Notes: a model not told the origin generated them from the sequence alone. Positions 30,803 through 38,333 are shown, counted from the first letter of the stretch. The stretch is 64,000 bases of DNA from a virus (IMGVR_UViG_3300035670_000101:29395-93394); one strand, 5' to 3'. Numbers and translations are program-made.

Positions 30803-31048
30803 CTAAAAATTATTTTCCAAACTTTTTAATAACCCTACAGTGTACTTTACATCGACTATCATGTCATCGCTCAAGTGTGTATAAAAAGGGGAATTTTCGC
30901 CACGTTCCCTATTACTCACTCCTAAGATAATATGACCACAATCTGAATACATAAATCCATCGTAGTAGTCAACACCATAACGTTCCTTTTGATTGAGAAG
31001 TCTATCACTACCAATGCACCACAAGGTTCTATTTTTAATCCTCTTCAT
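30803..31048 (-). CDS. hypothetical protein
   Basis: 81 aa from ATG 31048 (GTG 31051 is an alternative) with GGAGAGA upstream. Basic N-terminus (KRIKNR); no recognised domain. Confidence 0.58.
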   Translation of the reverse strand: MKRIKNRTLWCIGSDRLLNQKERYGVDYYDGFMYSDCGHIILGVSNRERGENSPFYTHLSDDMIVDVKYTVGLLKSLENNF

Positions 31049-31081
31049 CACTTCTCTCCAAGATATTCTACTTTTAAGAAA

Positions 31082-31110
31082 ACCCTCCGCATTCCTAAAA
31101 ACACGAGGGT
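31082..31110 (-). terminator. probable terminator
   Basis: Minus strand ACCCTC (31110-31105) pairs with GAGGGT (31087-31082), followed by TTTCTT. It would end the 31153-33591 unit. Confidence 0.55.
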
Positions 31111-31152
31111 AAAAATTTTCCGAAACAAATTTTATAAAATTGATAAAAATAT

Positions 31153-31389
31153 TTATCTGTTTGATGAAAGGAGTCTATTCTTCATTTCGGAAATCTCTGT
31201 GAATGTTGCTTTCCTGATAGTGTCCTCGAACACAAATCTTAGACTGCCCTTACGATCTTTTAAATCTAACAGAACAATGCAATCACGATTCCAATTCCAC
31301 CCTCTCACCTCATAAACACTGCCGTAAAGGTCTGGCAGTGCCTCACAAGATTTAAAACAAACCTTATCACCGATTTGGTAATTGCTCAT
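31153..31389 (-). CDS. small hypothetical protein, SH3-like start
   Basis: 78 aa from ATG 31389, chosen because GGAG precedes it; the longer frame to 31485 lies in another gene. It begins NYQIGDKVCFKS, a beta-barrel-like entry, and ends in a basic helix. Overlaps the upstream gene by 23 bp. Confidence 0.6.
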   Translation of the reverse strand: MSNYQIGDKVCFKSCEALPDLYGSVYEVRGWNWNRDCIVLLDLKDRKGSLRFVFEDTIRKATFTEISEMKNRLLSSNR

Positions 31390-31618
31390 CAAACAACTCC
31401 ATCTGACCACTACAACTACGATAACCAAGCTCAACATCTGTTTTAGTTGCGTGAGATAAGTTCTCTGGAAGTTCACACAGTCCACACTTATTGAATGGTG
31501 TATTCAGTTCTTTACCAAGTAAATATTCACCACCAATATTATAACAGATGTAATACAGTTGATTATTCCACTTACGAATTACAGGGTCGTTTATTTTAAA
31601 ATATGTATATTCGCTCAT
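31367..31618 (-). CDS. hypothetical protein
   Basis: 83 aa. Beta-rich start, then GLCELPENLSHATKTDVELG. This H-A-T-x-x-(E/D) phrase also occurs in the next gene (LRHATDEEIKAG), suggesting the two share a C-terminal motif common in small phage proteins. Start overlaps the upstream stop. Confidence 0.6.
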   Translation of the reverse strand: MSEYTYFKINDPVIRKWNNQLYYICYNIGGEYLLGKELNTPFNKCGLCELPENLSHATKTDVELGYRSCSGQMELFDEQLPNR

Positions 31619-31929
31619 AATCGTCTCCCTGCTTTGATTTCTTCATCTGTTGCATGTCTTAGAGCATCCAATTTAAAATCATTCCCATTGGTAAATCTAA
31701 CAAATCTACCCAGCTCTTTTAAGTCATCTCGAAAATAAGCAATCTCAAGAACAACATCGCCAAACAAGTGCGTATTTTCATGCTTGCAAACCACCTTATC
31801 CCCCTCTTCAAAAATATTGTGCTCCCTACGATACTCAAGAAGTTTCCTGAGTAAGAACTCATCAAATCCCCACTCCTCTCCTTCCAATTTAGCAGCCTCG
31901 TACCCACCTAATCGCTCAATTAAACTCAT
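31615..31929 (-). CDS. hypothetical phage protein, HATDEEI motif
   Basis: 104 aa from ATG 31929 (GGAG 6 nt upstream; ATG 31941 lacks an SD). It pairs an N-terminal helical segment with a beta-barrel-like middle (EEGDKVVCKHENTHLFG) and a C-terminal LRHATDEEIKAGRRL. This C-terminal phrase recurs in many phage proteins of unknown function. Confidence 0.62.
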   Translation of the reverse strand: MSLIERLGGYEAAKLEGEEWGFDEFLLRKLLEYRREHNIFEEGDKVVCKHENTHLFGDVVLEIAYFRDDLKELGRFVRFTNGNDFKLDALRHATDEEIKAGRRL

Positions 31930-31949
31930 ATTGCTCTCCATAACACAGA

Positions 31950-32552
31950 TTATCCTTTCGGATAATATAATTGAACATACTCATCAAATGTTAATTCATC
32001 CTCATCCTCTGTAAAGAATGTTAAGTGATTAAAATCACTGACATAAGCCCTCCGAGTATCAGTTTCTAAGACTAAGTGACCAACTGCACCAGCATAATAG
32101 ATATAATTTACATGGTATAAGGTATCACCAAACAATACCTCACACCCCAACAATCTATTTAGTGTGAATTTGTCTTTTTTCTTGGTGTTATCTTTGTTTT
32201 GCTTCACAGCTTTATAAACACTATCTATGAATTTTTCACCGAATACTTGCGCCCAAGCGATTGTGAAATTATTACTTAAAGTGTTATCACATCTGTTAGT
32301 TTCTCCAACCATCTCTTTCAACTCCTCTAAAGTTGCTTGTTCAAAGTTATCATCATCTAACCAACCTTCGGTGATCTCTCCATAATCCCAAGCACACAAC
32401 CCATTATATTTCGCCGCATCATCAGCACTGAAACCATCCTCTGCTTCATAACCAATCTTCCCTAACAACTCCACAGCTTGTAGAATATCTTGTGGAATAA
32501 CACTATGAAACTTTAGATTTTTAAACTCGTTTAACTCATTAAACCCTTTCAT
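31950..32552 (-). CDS. hypothetical protein
   Basis: 200 aa, acidic, no recognised domain. Start overlaps the stop of the membrane-protein gene upstream by 4 bp. Confidence 0.62.
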   Translation of the reverse strand: MKGFNELNEFKNLKFHSVIPQDILQAVELLGKIGYEAEDGFSADDAAKYNGLCAWDYGEITEGWLDDDNFEQATLEELKEMVGETNRCDNTLSNNFTIAWAQVFGEKFIDSVYKAVKQNKDNTKKKDKFTLNRLLGCEVLFGDTLYHVNYIYYAGAVGHLVLETDTRRAYVSDFNHLTFFTEDEDELTFDEYVQLYYPKG

Positions 32553-32785
32553 TTACCACCTCCAATAGCAACTAACACTTGACCAATAAACGCTAAAATA
32601 AATACACCTAAACACCACCAATATTTCCAGTAGTGCAACCACTCACCTGTTAACCCTGACTGATTTAAACCCCACGCAACAACACTCAGGATAACAAACC
32701 AAATAGTTGTAGGGATTAACGCTAAGAAACTCACCAATCCAAAGAATGTAAAACCTATTTTAAAACCTTCTGCGAAATTACTCAT
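32549..32785 (-). CDS. membrane protein, two helices
   Basis: 78 aa. Hydrophobic segments at residues 12-37 and 53-74 with a Trp-rich loop. SD AAGGAGAAAAG. Function unknown; its size and topology resemble a holin, but nothing else supports that. Confidence 0.6.
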   Translation of the reverse strand: MSNFAEGFKIGFTFFGLVSFLALIPTTIWFVILSVVAWGLNQSGLTGEWLHYWKYWWCLGVFILAFIGQVLVAIGGGK

Positions 32786-32796
32786 TACTTTTCTCC

Positions 32797-33153
32797 TTAA
32801 TAAAAATCAACAAACCAACCTTTCCAACTGTGCTTCTTATACCTCTCGTTAAGAGCGGAGTGAAACTCATGCCAATAGAAATCATGTGTTCGTCCTTCAT
32901 ATGTCACTCTAAAGCAATAGTCTGCTGCATTATTAACTTCACGCATATACAACTCATCCTTAACTGGATGACCATCAATATACTCAGACACAAAATATAT
33001 ATTTCTAATCTTAACCCCTGTTAAACTATAAACCTCATAAACAGCTTTAGTAACTTTATCTAAGATAACCTTGCGATCATTCTTAAACTGATCAATTTCT
33101 TTCTGCTCATCACTGATTCGCTCTTTAACTTTTTCTTTCCAATCATTACTCAT
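32797..33153 (-). CDS. hypothetical protein
   Basis: 118 aa. Charged helical N-terminus (residues 3-40) followed by an aromatic beta region. SD GAGAAAGAAA. Unknown family. Confidence 0.62.
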   Translation of the reverse strand: MSNDWKEKVKERISDEQKEIDQFKNDRKVILDKVTKAVYEVYSLTGVKIRNIYFVSEYIDGHPVKDELYMREVNNAADYCFRVTYEGRTHDFYWHEFHSALNERYKKHSWKGWFVDFY

Positions 33154-33189
33154 TTTCTTTCTCTCATAAATTAATTATGCACACTAATT

Positions 33190-33591
33190 TCAGTTATGCA
33201 CAGATGAAACACGATACGTCCCTTTACCATAAATCTCTGCAACAAACTCATCAGCTTCCTTGTATGATTTTACTGAGATGTATATTCTGTTCCCACAAGC
33301 ATTACGGAATGAAAACTTACCCTTGTTACTAACTTCTGTAGGGTCTTGGTCTTGTGTTAGTACAGTGATTTTAACCTTCTGAACAACTGTTTTATCTTTA
33401 ACAACATTTGTCTTTTTATCTACGATTTGTTTAACAACTTTACGATTCCACCAACAAACCCCTCCCAATACCAACACTTCAGGATTCCATGCTTTCTCCT
33501 TTAGGAGAGCCTTTAGCTCTTTCTTCTGTTGCTGCTCTGTTTCGTATTCATTTAATGCTAATGCTGTTTTGAGTGCTAGTGCTAAAGACAT
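33190..33591 (-). CDS. hypothetical protein
   Basis: 133 aa, basic. N-terminal helix rich in Ala, Leu and Lys, then beta region. SD AGGAAGAAAC. First gene after the composite promoter at 33633-33661. Confidence 0.62.
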   Translation of the reverse strand: MSLALALKTALALNEYETEQQQKKELKALLKEKAWNPEVLVLGGVCWWNRKVVKQIVDKKTNVVKDKTVVQKVKITVLTQDQDPTEVSNKGKFSFRNACGNRIYISVKSYKEADEFVAEIYGKGTYRVSSVHN

Positions 33592-33632
33592 TGTTTCTTC
33601 CTATTGTGTTACTAACTACGTTTCTTACAATC

Positions 33633-33661
33633 ATAATAAAGGAGTGCTAACGTTGTGTCAA
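33633..33661 (-). promoter_or_regulatory. near-consensus sigma70 promoter inside terminator
   Basis: Minus strand TTGACA (33661-33656), 17-bp spacer, TATTAT (33638-33633). The -35 directly follows the 5' arm of the hairpin 33638-33670 and the -10 overlaps the end of its 3' arm: same plan as 20470-20506. Confidence 0.88.
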
Positions 33662-33670
33662 CACCCCTTT
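33638..33670 (-). terminator. terminator hairpin enclosing a -35 box
   Basis: Minus strand AAAGGGGTG (33670-33662) pairs with CACTCCTTT (33646-33638) with one G-U pair; loop of 15 nt starting TTGACA and ending GTTAG. Ends the unit containing the spanins and starts the next. Confidence 0.7.
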
Positions 33671-33676
33671 TAAATA

Positions 33677-34090
33677 TTATTTCTTTTCTAAACTTTCCAA
33701 CACCTCGATACCATCGCGCTGAAGTGTTCTCAACCCTCTAGCAAGATTTAGTACATTATGGTAAGAGTCTTTATACATCTTGATTTCGTTATCACGATCT
33801 TCAATAAGCTTCTTTAGATGCTCAGTGTACTCAAGGTTATCTTTGTACCAATATTCATCATAGTAGTCTTTCCACTTCTCCTTTTCTTTCTTAACTTCAT
33901 CAACCCAAGATAAATCTTTTATTGTGTGTGCAGCATGGAAAGTGTTAGAAATATCACTATCTTTATTCATAAACACGAAACACCACCACATAAAGTAGAT
34001 AACAAACACTTTATGACGATTAACATCGTTAAACTCATGTCCGGAGTAGTAGTTAAGTCTAAACTTCTTATACCTCTCAATTAACAGCAT
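33677..34090 (-). CDS. hypothetical protein
   Basis: 137 aa. One hydrophobic patch (residues 28-41) may be a membrane or buried helix; the C-terminal 60 residues are charged coiled coil. Overlaps the i-spanin continuation by 14 bp. Unknown family. Confidence 0.6.
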   Translation of the reverse strand: MLLIERYKKFRLNYYSGHEFNDVNRHKVFVIYFMWWCFVFMNKDSDISNTFHAAHTIKDLSWVDEVKKEKEKWKDYYDEYWYKDNLEYTEHLKKLIEDRDNEIKMYKDSYHNVLNLARGLRTLQRDGIEVLESLEKK

Positions 34091-34376
34091 CTTTTAATTT
34101 CTCCTGTTTAGTGGTGTTAACACTCTTAACAACCTCCTCACCCCATTGTTTCAAGGTAATAACACTATTACCTAATTTGTCAGCTTCGACAGCGAAGTAG
34201 TCTTGTTCTGCAATGCACGTTTCGAGTAATCCTCCGATGGTAGATAAACGTTCGGCATTGGTGGTATCTTTGTCTCCACTGGAATTGGTACTACTATTGG
34301 TAGTGGTCGTGTATTGTTTGATTGCTTCTGACAACCTAGCATTACTACTGTTGAGAGAACTAATAGTGCTGTTAAT
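34077..34376 (-). pseudogene. in-frame C-terminal continuation of the i-spanin after UAA
   Basis: This frame is the same as the i-spanin gene upstream, separated only by TAA at 34379-34377. It reads INSTISSLNSSNARLSEAIK, a Thr/Ser linker, then LLETCIAEQDYFAVEADKLG and ITLKQW. This is the type of C-terminal half seen in Rz-like i-spanins (N-A-R-L-S, a late Cys, then D...L...W). A TTG at 34334 is the only internal start. It overlaps the o-spanin in another frame. Possibilities are stop readthrough, reinitiation, or a truncated gene preserved by the o-spanin. Confidence 0.6.
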
Positions 34377-34387
34377 TTATTTTTCAC
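34172..34387 (-). CDS. o-spanin (Rz1-like outer-membrane lipoprotein)
   Basis: 71 aa from GTG 34387, with AAGGAG 10 nt upstream inside the i-spanin gene. Residues 1-19 form a short lipoprotein signal peptide ending in the lipobox MLGC (Cys19), followed by a Pro-rich segment (PLPIVVPIPVETKIPPMP) as in Rz1 proteins. Embedded in a different frame of the i-spanin reading frame, the lambda Rz/Rz1 arrangement. It should join with the i-spanin to fuse inner and outer membranes at lysis. Confidence 0.82.
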   Translation of the reverse strand: MKNKLTALLVLSTVVMLGCQKQSNNTRPLPIVVPIPVETKIPPMPNVYLPSEDYSKRALQNKTTSLSKLTN

Positions 34388-34712
34388 GAACAGAATACTC
34401 CTTCTGAATTTGTGTTGTTTTCTCTACTAAAGATTGATAATCACGTAAAGATTTTTCTTGTGCTAAACGTAAAGATGTTTCACTATCAACTTGCAGTTGC
34501 TTTAGTGTAAGCTCATTCTCAATCTTAGTAACAAGGTGTTCGGCACGTTCTTGTTTATGTGCTATTGTTTCTTGCTCATACTTCTCTTGGTAATTGTTAC
34601 CCCTAACCCATAGGAATACTATTAGAGCACCAACAAGGATGCCCCACTTATATTCCCACAGAAAAGATAGGACACTACCAGCAAAGTTTTTAATTGCTAT
34701 GGCTGTGAACAT
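34377..34712 (-). CDS. i-spanin (Rz-like), terminated early by in-frame UAA
   Basis: 111 aa. A single transmembrane helix (about residues 24-38) near the N-terminus is followed by a long charged coiled coil (residues 42-108), as in i-spanins. The gene ends at TAA 34379-34377, but the same frame continues for about 100 codons with Rz-like sequence. At 111 aa the periplasmic part is short but may still function. The start overlaps the upstream gene. Confidence 0.75.
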   Translation of the reverse strand: MFTAIAIKNFAGSVLSFLWEYKWGILVGALIVFLWVRGNNYQEKYEQETIAHKQERAEHLVTKIENELTLKQLQVDSETSLRLAQEKSLRDYQSLVEKTTQIQKEYSVREK

Positions 34713-35022
34713 TCTTCATCACCTCCCTAAGTCCTAGTATCGTCAAACCATGACCCAATTGCTCCGTTTTAATAGCATTGTAATCAATTCTCTGTTTATA
34801 ACTCAAAACCTTCTCATTTGCTTCAAGCATTACGTTAGTAGCCTGTTTTAACTCATCTGGATTTGGTGGAGTATAAACCCAACCTGTTAAAGTGTTTTGT
34901 CTAATCCGCTTCTTCTCAAGATCAACCTGTAATTCGGAAAGGTGTTTTAACTTCTGCCCGATAATACGATTTCTCTTTTTTAATTCAACTATTAACTTTA
35001 GAAGATAGTCTCTATCCAACAT
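34690..35022 (-). CDS. hypothetical protein
   Basis: 110 aa, basic, helical at both ends, with WVYTPPNPDELKQA in the middle. Overlaps the ClpP-like gene by 11 bp and the i-spanin by 23 bp. Unknown family; its location suggests a possible lysis role, but it lacks a membrane segment. Confidence 0.58.
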   Translation of the reverse strand: MLDRDYLLKLIVELKKRNRIIGQKLKHLSELQVDLEKKRIRQNTLTGWVYTPPNPDELKQATNVMLEANEKVLSYKQRIDYNAIKTEQLGHGLTILGLREVMKNVHSHSN

Positions 35023-35713
35023 TTATTTTCTCGCCTTTAGTTTTACGAAGTTTCACTTCCTTTTGATAAGCTTTAATATCTTCCTTACATAACTGAATCT
35101 CTTCCTCAAGTTCCTCTACAGAGAATTGTGATAGATCTTCAGGGTTGTTTTGTTGTGCAAGTTTATCTGCTCGATATTGTGCATAACGTTGTAGACGCTC
35201 AATAAGCTCATCTTTAAAGAAAGTGATCTCAGCTCCATCTTTCATACGAACAATCTCATCTTCATCAAGTAACCCAGTATAATACTTGGTGTCAATAAGA
35301 TCGTTAAGGCGCTCCATAGCTGCTGTACGACACTTAACTTTACTAAGCTCGCTGTAACCAGTACCACCTTGAGTTGAATGCAGACCAAATTCCACCATGT
35401 CCCCAACCACCCAACTATCACATGCTAACGCTACAACTGTAGCACCACTCCAACAAATAGAGTTTAAGTGGGCAATAAAATTAGCACGACTATTCTCAAT
35501 AGCTGTTGCAATAATAGACGTTGTACTGACACGACCCCCAGAACAAGTGATGTGCAGATTAACAATATCATGTTCCGTTAAAGCTGCACAGAAGTTAACA
35601 AACCCTGTGTACTCTTCAGCACTCTCAATAACGTCTGTAGATAGTGCTAAATCATATTGCATACCAAAAGGACGACCAACCACTTCTTCCATTTTCATGT
35701 TTGTAATGTTCAA
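35012..35713 (-). CDS. ClpP-like serine protease homologue
   Basis: 233 aa. The ClpP/crotonase-fold core is visible: LHITCSGGRVSTTSIIATAI, then ICWSGATVVALACD with the candidate nucleophile Ser89, and FGLHSTQGGTGY with His112. These correspond to the ClpP GG-loop, Ser and His sites. The C-terminal 50 residues are a charged helix absent from host ClpP. Host ClpP works with ClpX/A; a phage copy may process virion proteins or alter host proteolysis. No ATPase partner is nearby. Confidence 0.75.
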   Translation of the reverse strand: MNITNMKMEEVVGRPFGMQYDLALSTDVIESAEEYTGFVNFCAALTEHDIVNLHITCSGGRVSTTSIIATAIENSRANFIAHLNSICWSGATVVALACDSWVVGDMVEFGLHSTQGGTGYSELSKVKCRTAAMERLNDLIDTKYYTGLLDEDEIVRMKDGAEITFFKDELIERLQRYAQYRADKLAQQNNPEDLSQFSVEELEEEIQLCKEDIKAYQKEVKLRKTKGEKINVG

Positions 35714-35958
35714 ATATTTTCTCCTAAATCTGATTCCAAAATAATGTAGTGTTCTTCACCCTCAAGGGTTTCATATTTACCAAGCAAATCCCAAATCTCT
35801 TCTTGTAATAACTCCATAGCATCCTCTTTATATGTCAAGAAACAGTGCTCTATACTCTTTTCAAGATTAGTAATCGCTTTAATAAAAAATTTATAATCTT
35901 CCTTTGGAATTAAATATGTGTGACCATCATCATCTGAATATGTCTTATACAGTTTCAA
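35710..35958 (-). CDS. hypothetical protein
   Basis: 82 aa, acidic, mostly helical. SD AAGGAGAAT; overlaps the ClpP-like gene start by 4 bp, so cotranslated with it. Unknown family. Confidence 0.6.
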   Translation of the reverse strand: MKLYKTYSDDDGHTYLIPKEDYKFFIKAITNLEKSIEHCFLTYKEDAMELLQEEIWDLLGKYETLEGEEHYIILESDLGENI

Positions 35959-35968
35959 AACATTCTCC

Positions 35969-36172
35969 TTAATATAAAATTGATTTAAGCTCTAAATCAT
36001 CATTAACGTAAAATTCTTTCTCAAAACACTCTTGAGGTGTTAAACCATCGTAATAATGGTCTTTAATATCTAATTTATAGTAATCAATAAACTTAGCATT
36101 AAACCCAGCTTCTACAGCTAACGATACTACAGTGTTGTAGTAATCGTTAAAGTCTTGATCATCTTGTGTCAT
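35969..36172 (-). CDS. small acidic hypothetical protein
   Basis: 67 aa, acidic and Tyr-rich. SD AAGGAG, 10 bp after the terminator hairpin. Unknown family. Confidence 0.6.
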   Translation of the reverse strand: MTQDDQDFNDYYNTVVSLAVEAGFNAKFIDYYKLDIKDHYYDGLTPQECFEKEFYVNDDLELKSILY

Positions 36173-36182
36173 TGTTAAACTC

Positions 36183-36206
36183 CTTAAAAGGAGGTCTTTC
36201 GACCTC
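36183..36206 (-). terminator. terminator hairpin after PhoH-like gene
   Basis: Minus strand GAGGTC (36206-36201) and GACCTC (36196-36191) with a GAAA tetraloop, then CTTTTAAGG. The T tract is short, so readthrough is likely. Confidence 0.65.
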
Positions 36207-36209
36207 TTG

Positions 36210-37013
36210 TTAACTCACATCCAAATTATGATAGTCTTGCATTGCAATAACATAATCATAAACAAAATCACTTCGACAAATATCCTTAATTCGATATTTA
36301 ACAAACCCAATATTCGGGATGTGATAACGACTAACAATCTCTTCCAAATACTGCAACCCGTTCATTTCGATTTTGTTATCATTCTGCATGGTACTAGGAT
36401 CACCACACAAGATCATCTTACAACCCTCTCCTAAACGTGTCATGAGACAATCAACTTCGTCTGGAAATAGTAGTTGTGCCTCGTCTAGAATCAGGATTGT
36501 TCTATTTCGTACAGTAATTCCACGCATTGCCTCAAAATCAAGTATCTCAACCCAACCTGTACCCTTCTCAAGTTGCATATCAACAGCATTCCGACCAAAA
36601 ATATCTGAGATATACTCGATCATCGGTGCATGGAAACCATAAAGCTTCTGGAGTAAACTACCTTGTCGATGTCCATTATCTCGACCATTTAATCGTGTTG
36701 TTGGTCGCCCAATGATAATCTTATCGAAGTTACCTTGCGCTACCTGATTAGCAGCCCACCAACAAGCCACAGCAGTCTTCCCACTTGCTACTGCTCCAGA
36801 GTTAACAGTTACCATATTCTCCTCAAAAGACCACAATGAAGCCTTCTGAGCATCACTACGAGGGTGAATAACTTTAATCTTAGCTTTACGATCCTCCTCC
36901 CACTTGTTCTTAGGTAAACTATCAGTTGTTCCCTCAACCTTTGCTTTTCGATTGTTACTATTTCGGTTCTTCTTACTACCACGATCACCGTAACGCTGAG
37001 CATTTAATGACAC
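36210..37013 (-). CDS. PhoH-like ATPase
   Basis: 267 aa. Walker A GAVASGKT (residues 73-80), GRPTTRLNG, Walker B ILILDEAQ and GDPSTMQND match PhoH-family P-loop ATPases, common in marine and enteric phages. The first 50 residues are Lys/Arg/Asn-rich and may bind nucleic acid. PhoH proteins are thought to act in RNA metabolism or phosphate stress; the role in phages is unsettled. Transcribed from the promoter at 37051-37079. Confidence 0.85.
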   Translation of the reverse strand: MSLNAQRYGDRGSKKNRNSNNRKAKVEGTTDSLPKNKWEEDRKAKIKVIHPRSDAQKASLWSFEENMVTVNSGAVASGKTAVACWWAANQVAQGNFDKIIIGRPTTRLNGRDNGHRQGSLLQKLYGFHAPMIEYISDIFGRNAVDMQLEKGTGWVEILDFEAMRGITVRNRTILILDEAQLLFPDEVDCLMTRLGEGCKMILCGDPSTMQNDNKIEMNGLQYLEEIVSRYHIPNIGFVKYRIKDICRSDFVYDYVIAMQDYHNLDVS

Positions 37014-37050
37014 TAAACATCTCCATACACTTTATAATAAATGAATACTA

Positions 37051-37079
37051 AACATACTTGAATTGTGAATCATTGTCAA
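37051..37079 (-). promoter_or_regulatory. sigma70-type promoter with -35 inside an inverted repeat
   Basis: Minus strand TTGACA (37079-37074), 17-bp spacer, TATGTT (37056-37051). The -35 is one half of a perfect inverted repeat TGTCAAT (37074-37080)/ATTGACA (37088-37094), a possible operator. Confidence 0.75.
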
Positions 37080-37125
37080 TAGGGGTAATTGACATTTCCC
37101 AAATTAAACACCAGTTTAACAACTA

Positions 37126-37284
37126 TTATTTCTCACCCTCAGATGGAATATAATTGTCATCAACATACACAACAAGGTAACACCCTAAGATCATTGTTAA
37201 CAATGGAACAATACACCACAGAGTTCCCATAACAGCTAATAGTACAAACATTAGCATACTAAATAAAAATACAAACATACCCAT
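37126..37284 (-). CDS. small two-helix membrane protein
   Basis: 52 aa. ATG 37284 overlaps the upstream stop (TAATG). Two hydrophobic helices (residues 1-20 and 22-41) and an acidic tail. Unknown function. Confidence 0.62.
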   Translation of the reverse strand: MGMFVFLFSMLMFVLLAVMGTLWCIVPLLTMILGCYLVVYVDDNYIPSEGEK

Positions 37285-37835
37285 TAGGTTTTCTCACTCC
37301 ATTCTAACTCATCAATAAAACTCTTCTCGATAGTTCTGTAAGAGTAGTAGGTATCACCCCATACAGAATCATACCCTGTAATCAAAATAAATAGTCCTTG
37401 TTGTGGTTTAACACTACCTTCTTTACCAATACGCCAGAAACGATACTTATCAGCTTGTAATAGATATTTTAAACGATTAAACTCACGATTGTTGTTGTAT
37501 TGATAAACATCTTCTGCAACTTTGTAACTCAGAATCTCCTCTTGCACCTCTTTACACTTAGGACATTCCTCAAATAACTCATCACCATCGTCAAACAACC
37601 AAACATCCTCATGATCACTACACTCAAAATATTTACCATCTTCGTAGTGATTTAGATGTTCATAACCATCATTGTTGATAACTTTATCAGTCTTACAATC
37701 TAACACCATGTAAAAGTCATCATCGTACAACCATGCTTCACCAACATATACATAGGATTCATCACCTGTTAATTTGTGTTTAACTTTATGAATACCATCT
37801 GTGTATTCGTTTGTGCATATTTTCTCAAGACTCAT
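37284..37835 (-). CDS. hypothetical protein, possible zinc-binding
   Basis: 183 aa, acidic. CSDHEDVW near residue 72 and CPKC near residue 91 could form a zinc site. SD AAGGAGAAAG. Unknown family. Confidence 0.62.
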   Translation of the reverse strand: MSLEKICTNEYTDGIHKVKHKLTGDESYVYVGEAWLYDDDFYMVLDCKTDKVINNDGYEHLNHYEDGKYFECSDHEDVWLFDDGDELFEECPKCKEVQEEILSYKVAEDVYQYNNNREFNRLKYLLQADKYRFWRIGKEGSVKPQQGLFILITGYDSVWGDTYYSYRTIEKSFIDELEWSEKT

Positions 37836-37847
37836 TAGTCTTTCTCC

Positions 37848-38012
37848 TTAAAGTTTTCTAGGTGGTTGCTTTGTTGGTCTTGGTGAGGGTGGTGTGAAGT
37901 CTGGAACTTTCGCATTAGAGCATGGTGCATAACCCCAACCATATCTAGTTACCATACAACCTCGACACTCACACCTATCATCTTTGAACATATCAGTTAA
38001 CCATTTAAACAT
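37848..38012 (-). CDS. small Cys- and Pro-rich protein
   Basis: 54 aa with SD GGAGAAT. CECRGC (residues 14-19) plus a later Cys suggest metal binding; the last 17 residues are Pro-rich (TPPSPRPTKQPPRKL). No known family. Confidence 0.6.
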   Translation of the reverse strand: MFKWLTDMFKDDRCECRGCMVTRYGWGYAPCSNAKVPDFTPPSPRPTKQPPRKL

Positions 38013-38030
38013 CACTTATTCTCCGTATAC

Positions 38031-38065
38031 AAAAAGAGGTGTAACACCATACAGCATCACACCTC
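38031..38065 (-). terminator. intrinsic terminator
   Basis: Minus strand GAGGTGT (38065-38059) pairs perfectly with ACACCTC (38042-38036), followed by TTTTT. Ends the GroES-like operon. Confidence 0.82.
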
Positions 38066-38072
38066 ATACACA

Positions 38073-38333
38073 CTAACTGTTATCTTTTAAAATCTCAATA
38101 ACTTTCTTAAATGATTCAGCAACAGCATTGTATTGCTTAACATTTAGAACTTGAGCTTCTCCAGCAAAAATGAAAATGTAGTTATCGTTAAGTTGAAGTA
38201 GTTTTGCTTCTTCACCGTTAATCTCAATTGTTGAAATCCAGTGCTTATCGGCAGGCACACTTTCAATTACAACTTCTGTTTGTTCATTTTCAACTGTATC
38301 AATAAACTCAATAAATTTATTGTGTGGTGTCAT
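38073..38333 (-). CDS. hypothetical protein
   Basis: 86 aa from ATG 38333 (AGGTG 6 nt upstream; GTG 38342 is an alternative). Acidic with alternating beta strands then a C-terminal helix. Unknown family. Confidence 0.6.
   Translation of the reverse strand: MTPHNKFIEFIDTVENEQTEVVIESVPADKHWISTIEINGEEAKLLQLNDNYIFIFAGEAQVLNVKQYNAVAESFKKVIEILKDNS

Noticed and set aside
34377-34379. Genome-wide stop-codon recoding as explanation for the i-spanin UAA
   Set aside because: TAA, TAG and TGA all end well-defined genes in this window (for example nrdA TAA, 12001 gene TAG, exonuclease TGA), so no code change is supported.
36809-37003. Minus-strand Arg/Val-rich 64-codon ORF inside the PhoH-like gene
   Set aside because: Out-of-frame shadow of a well-supported gene with no SD.
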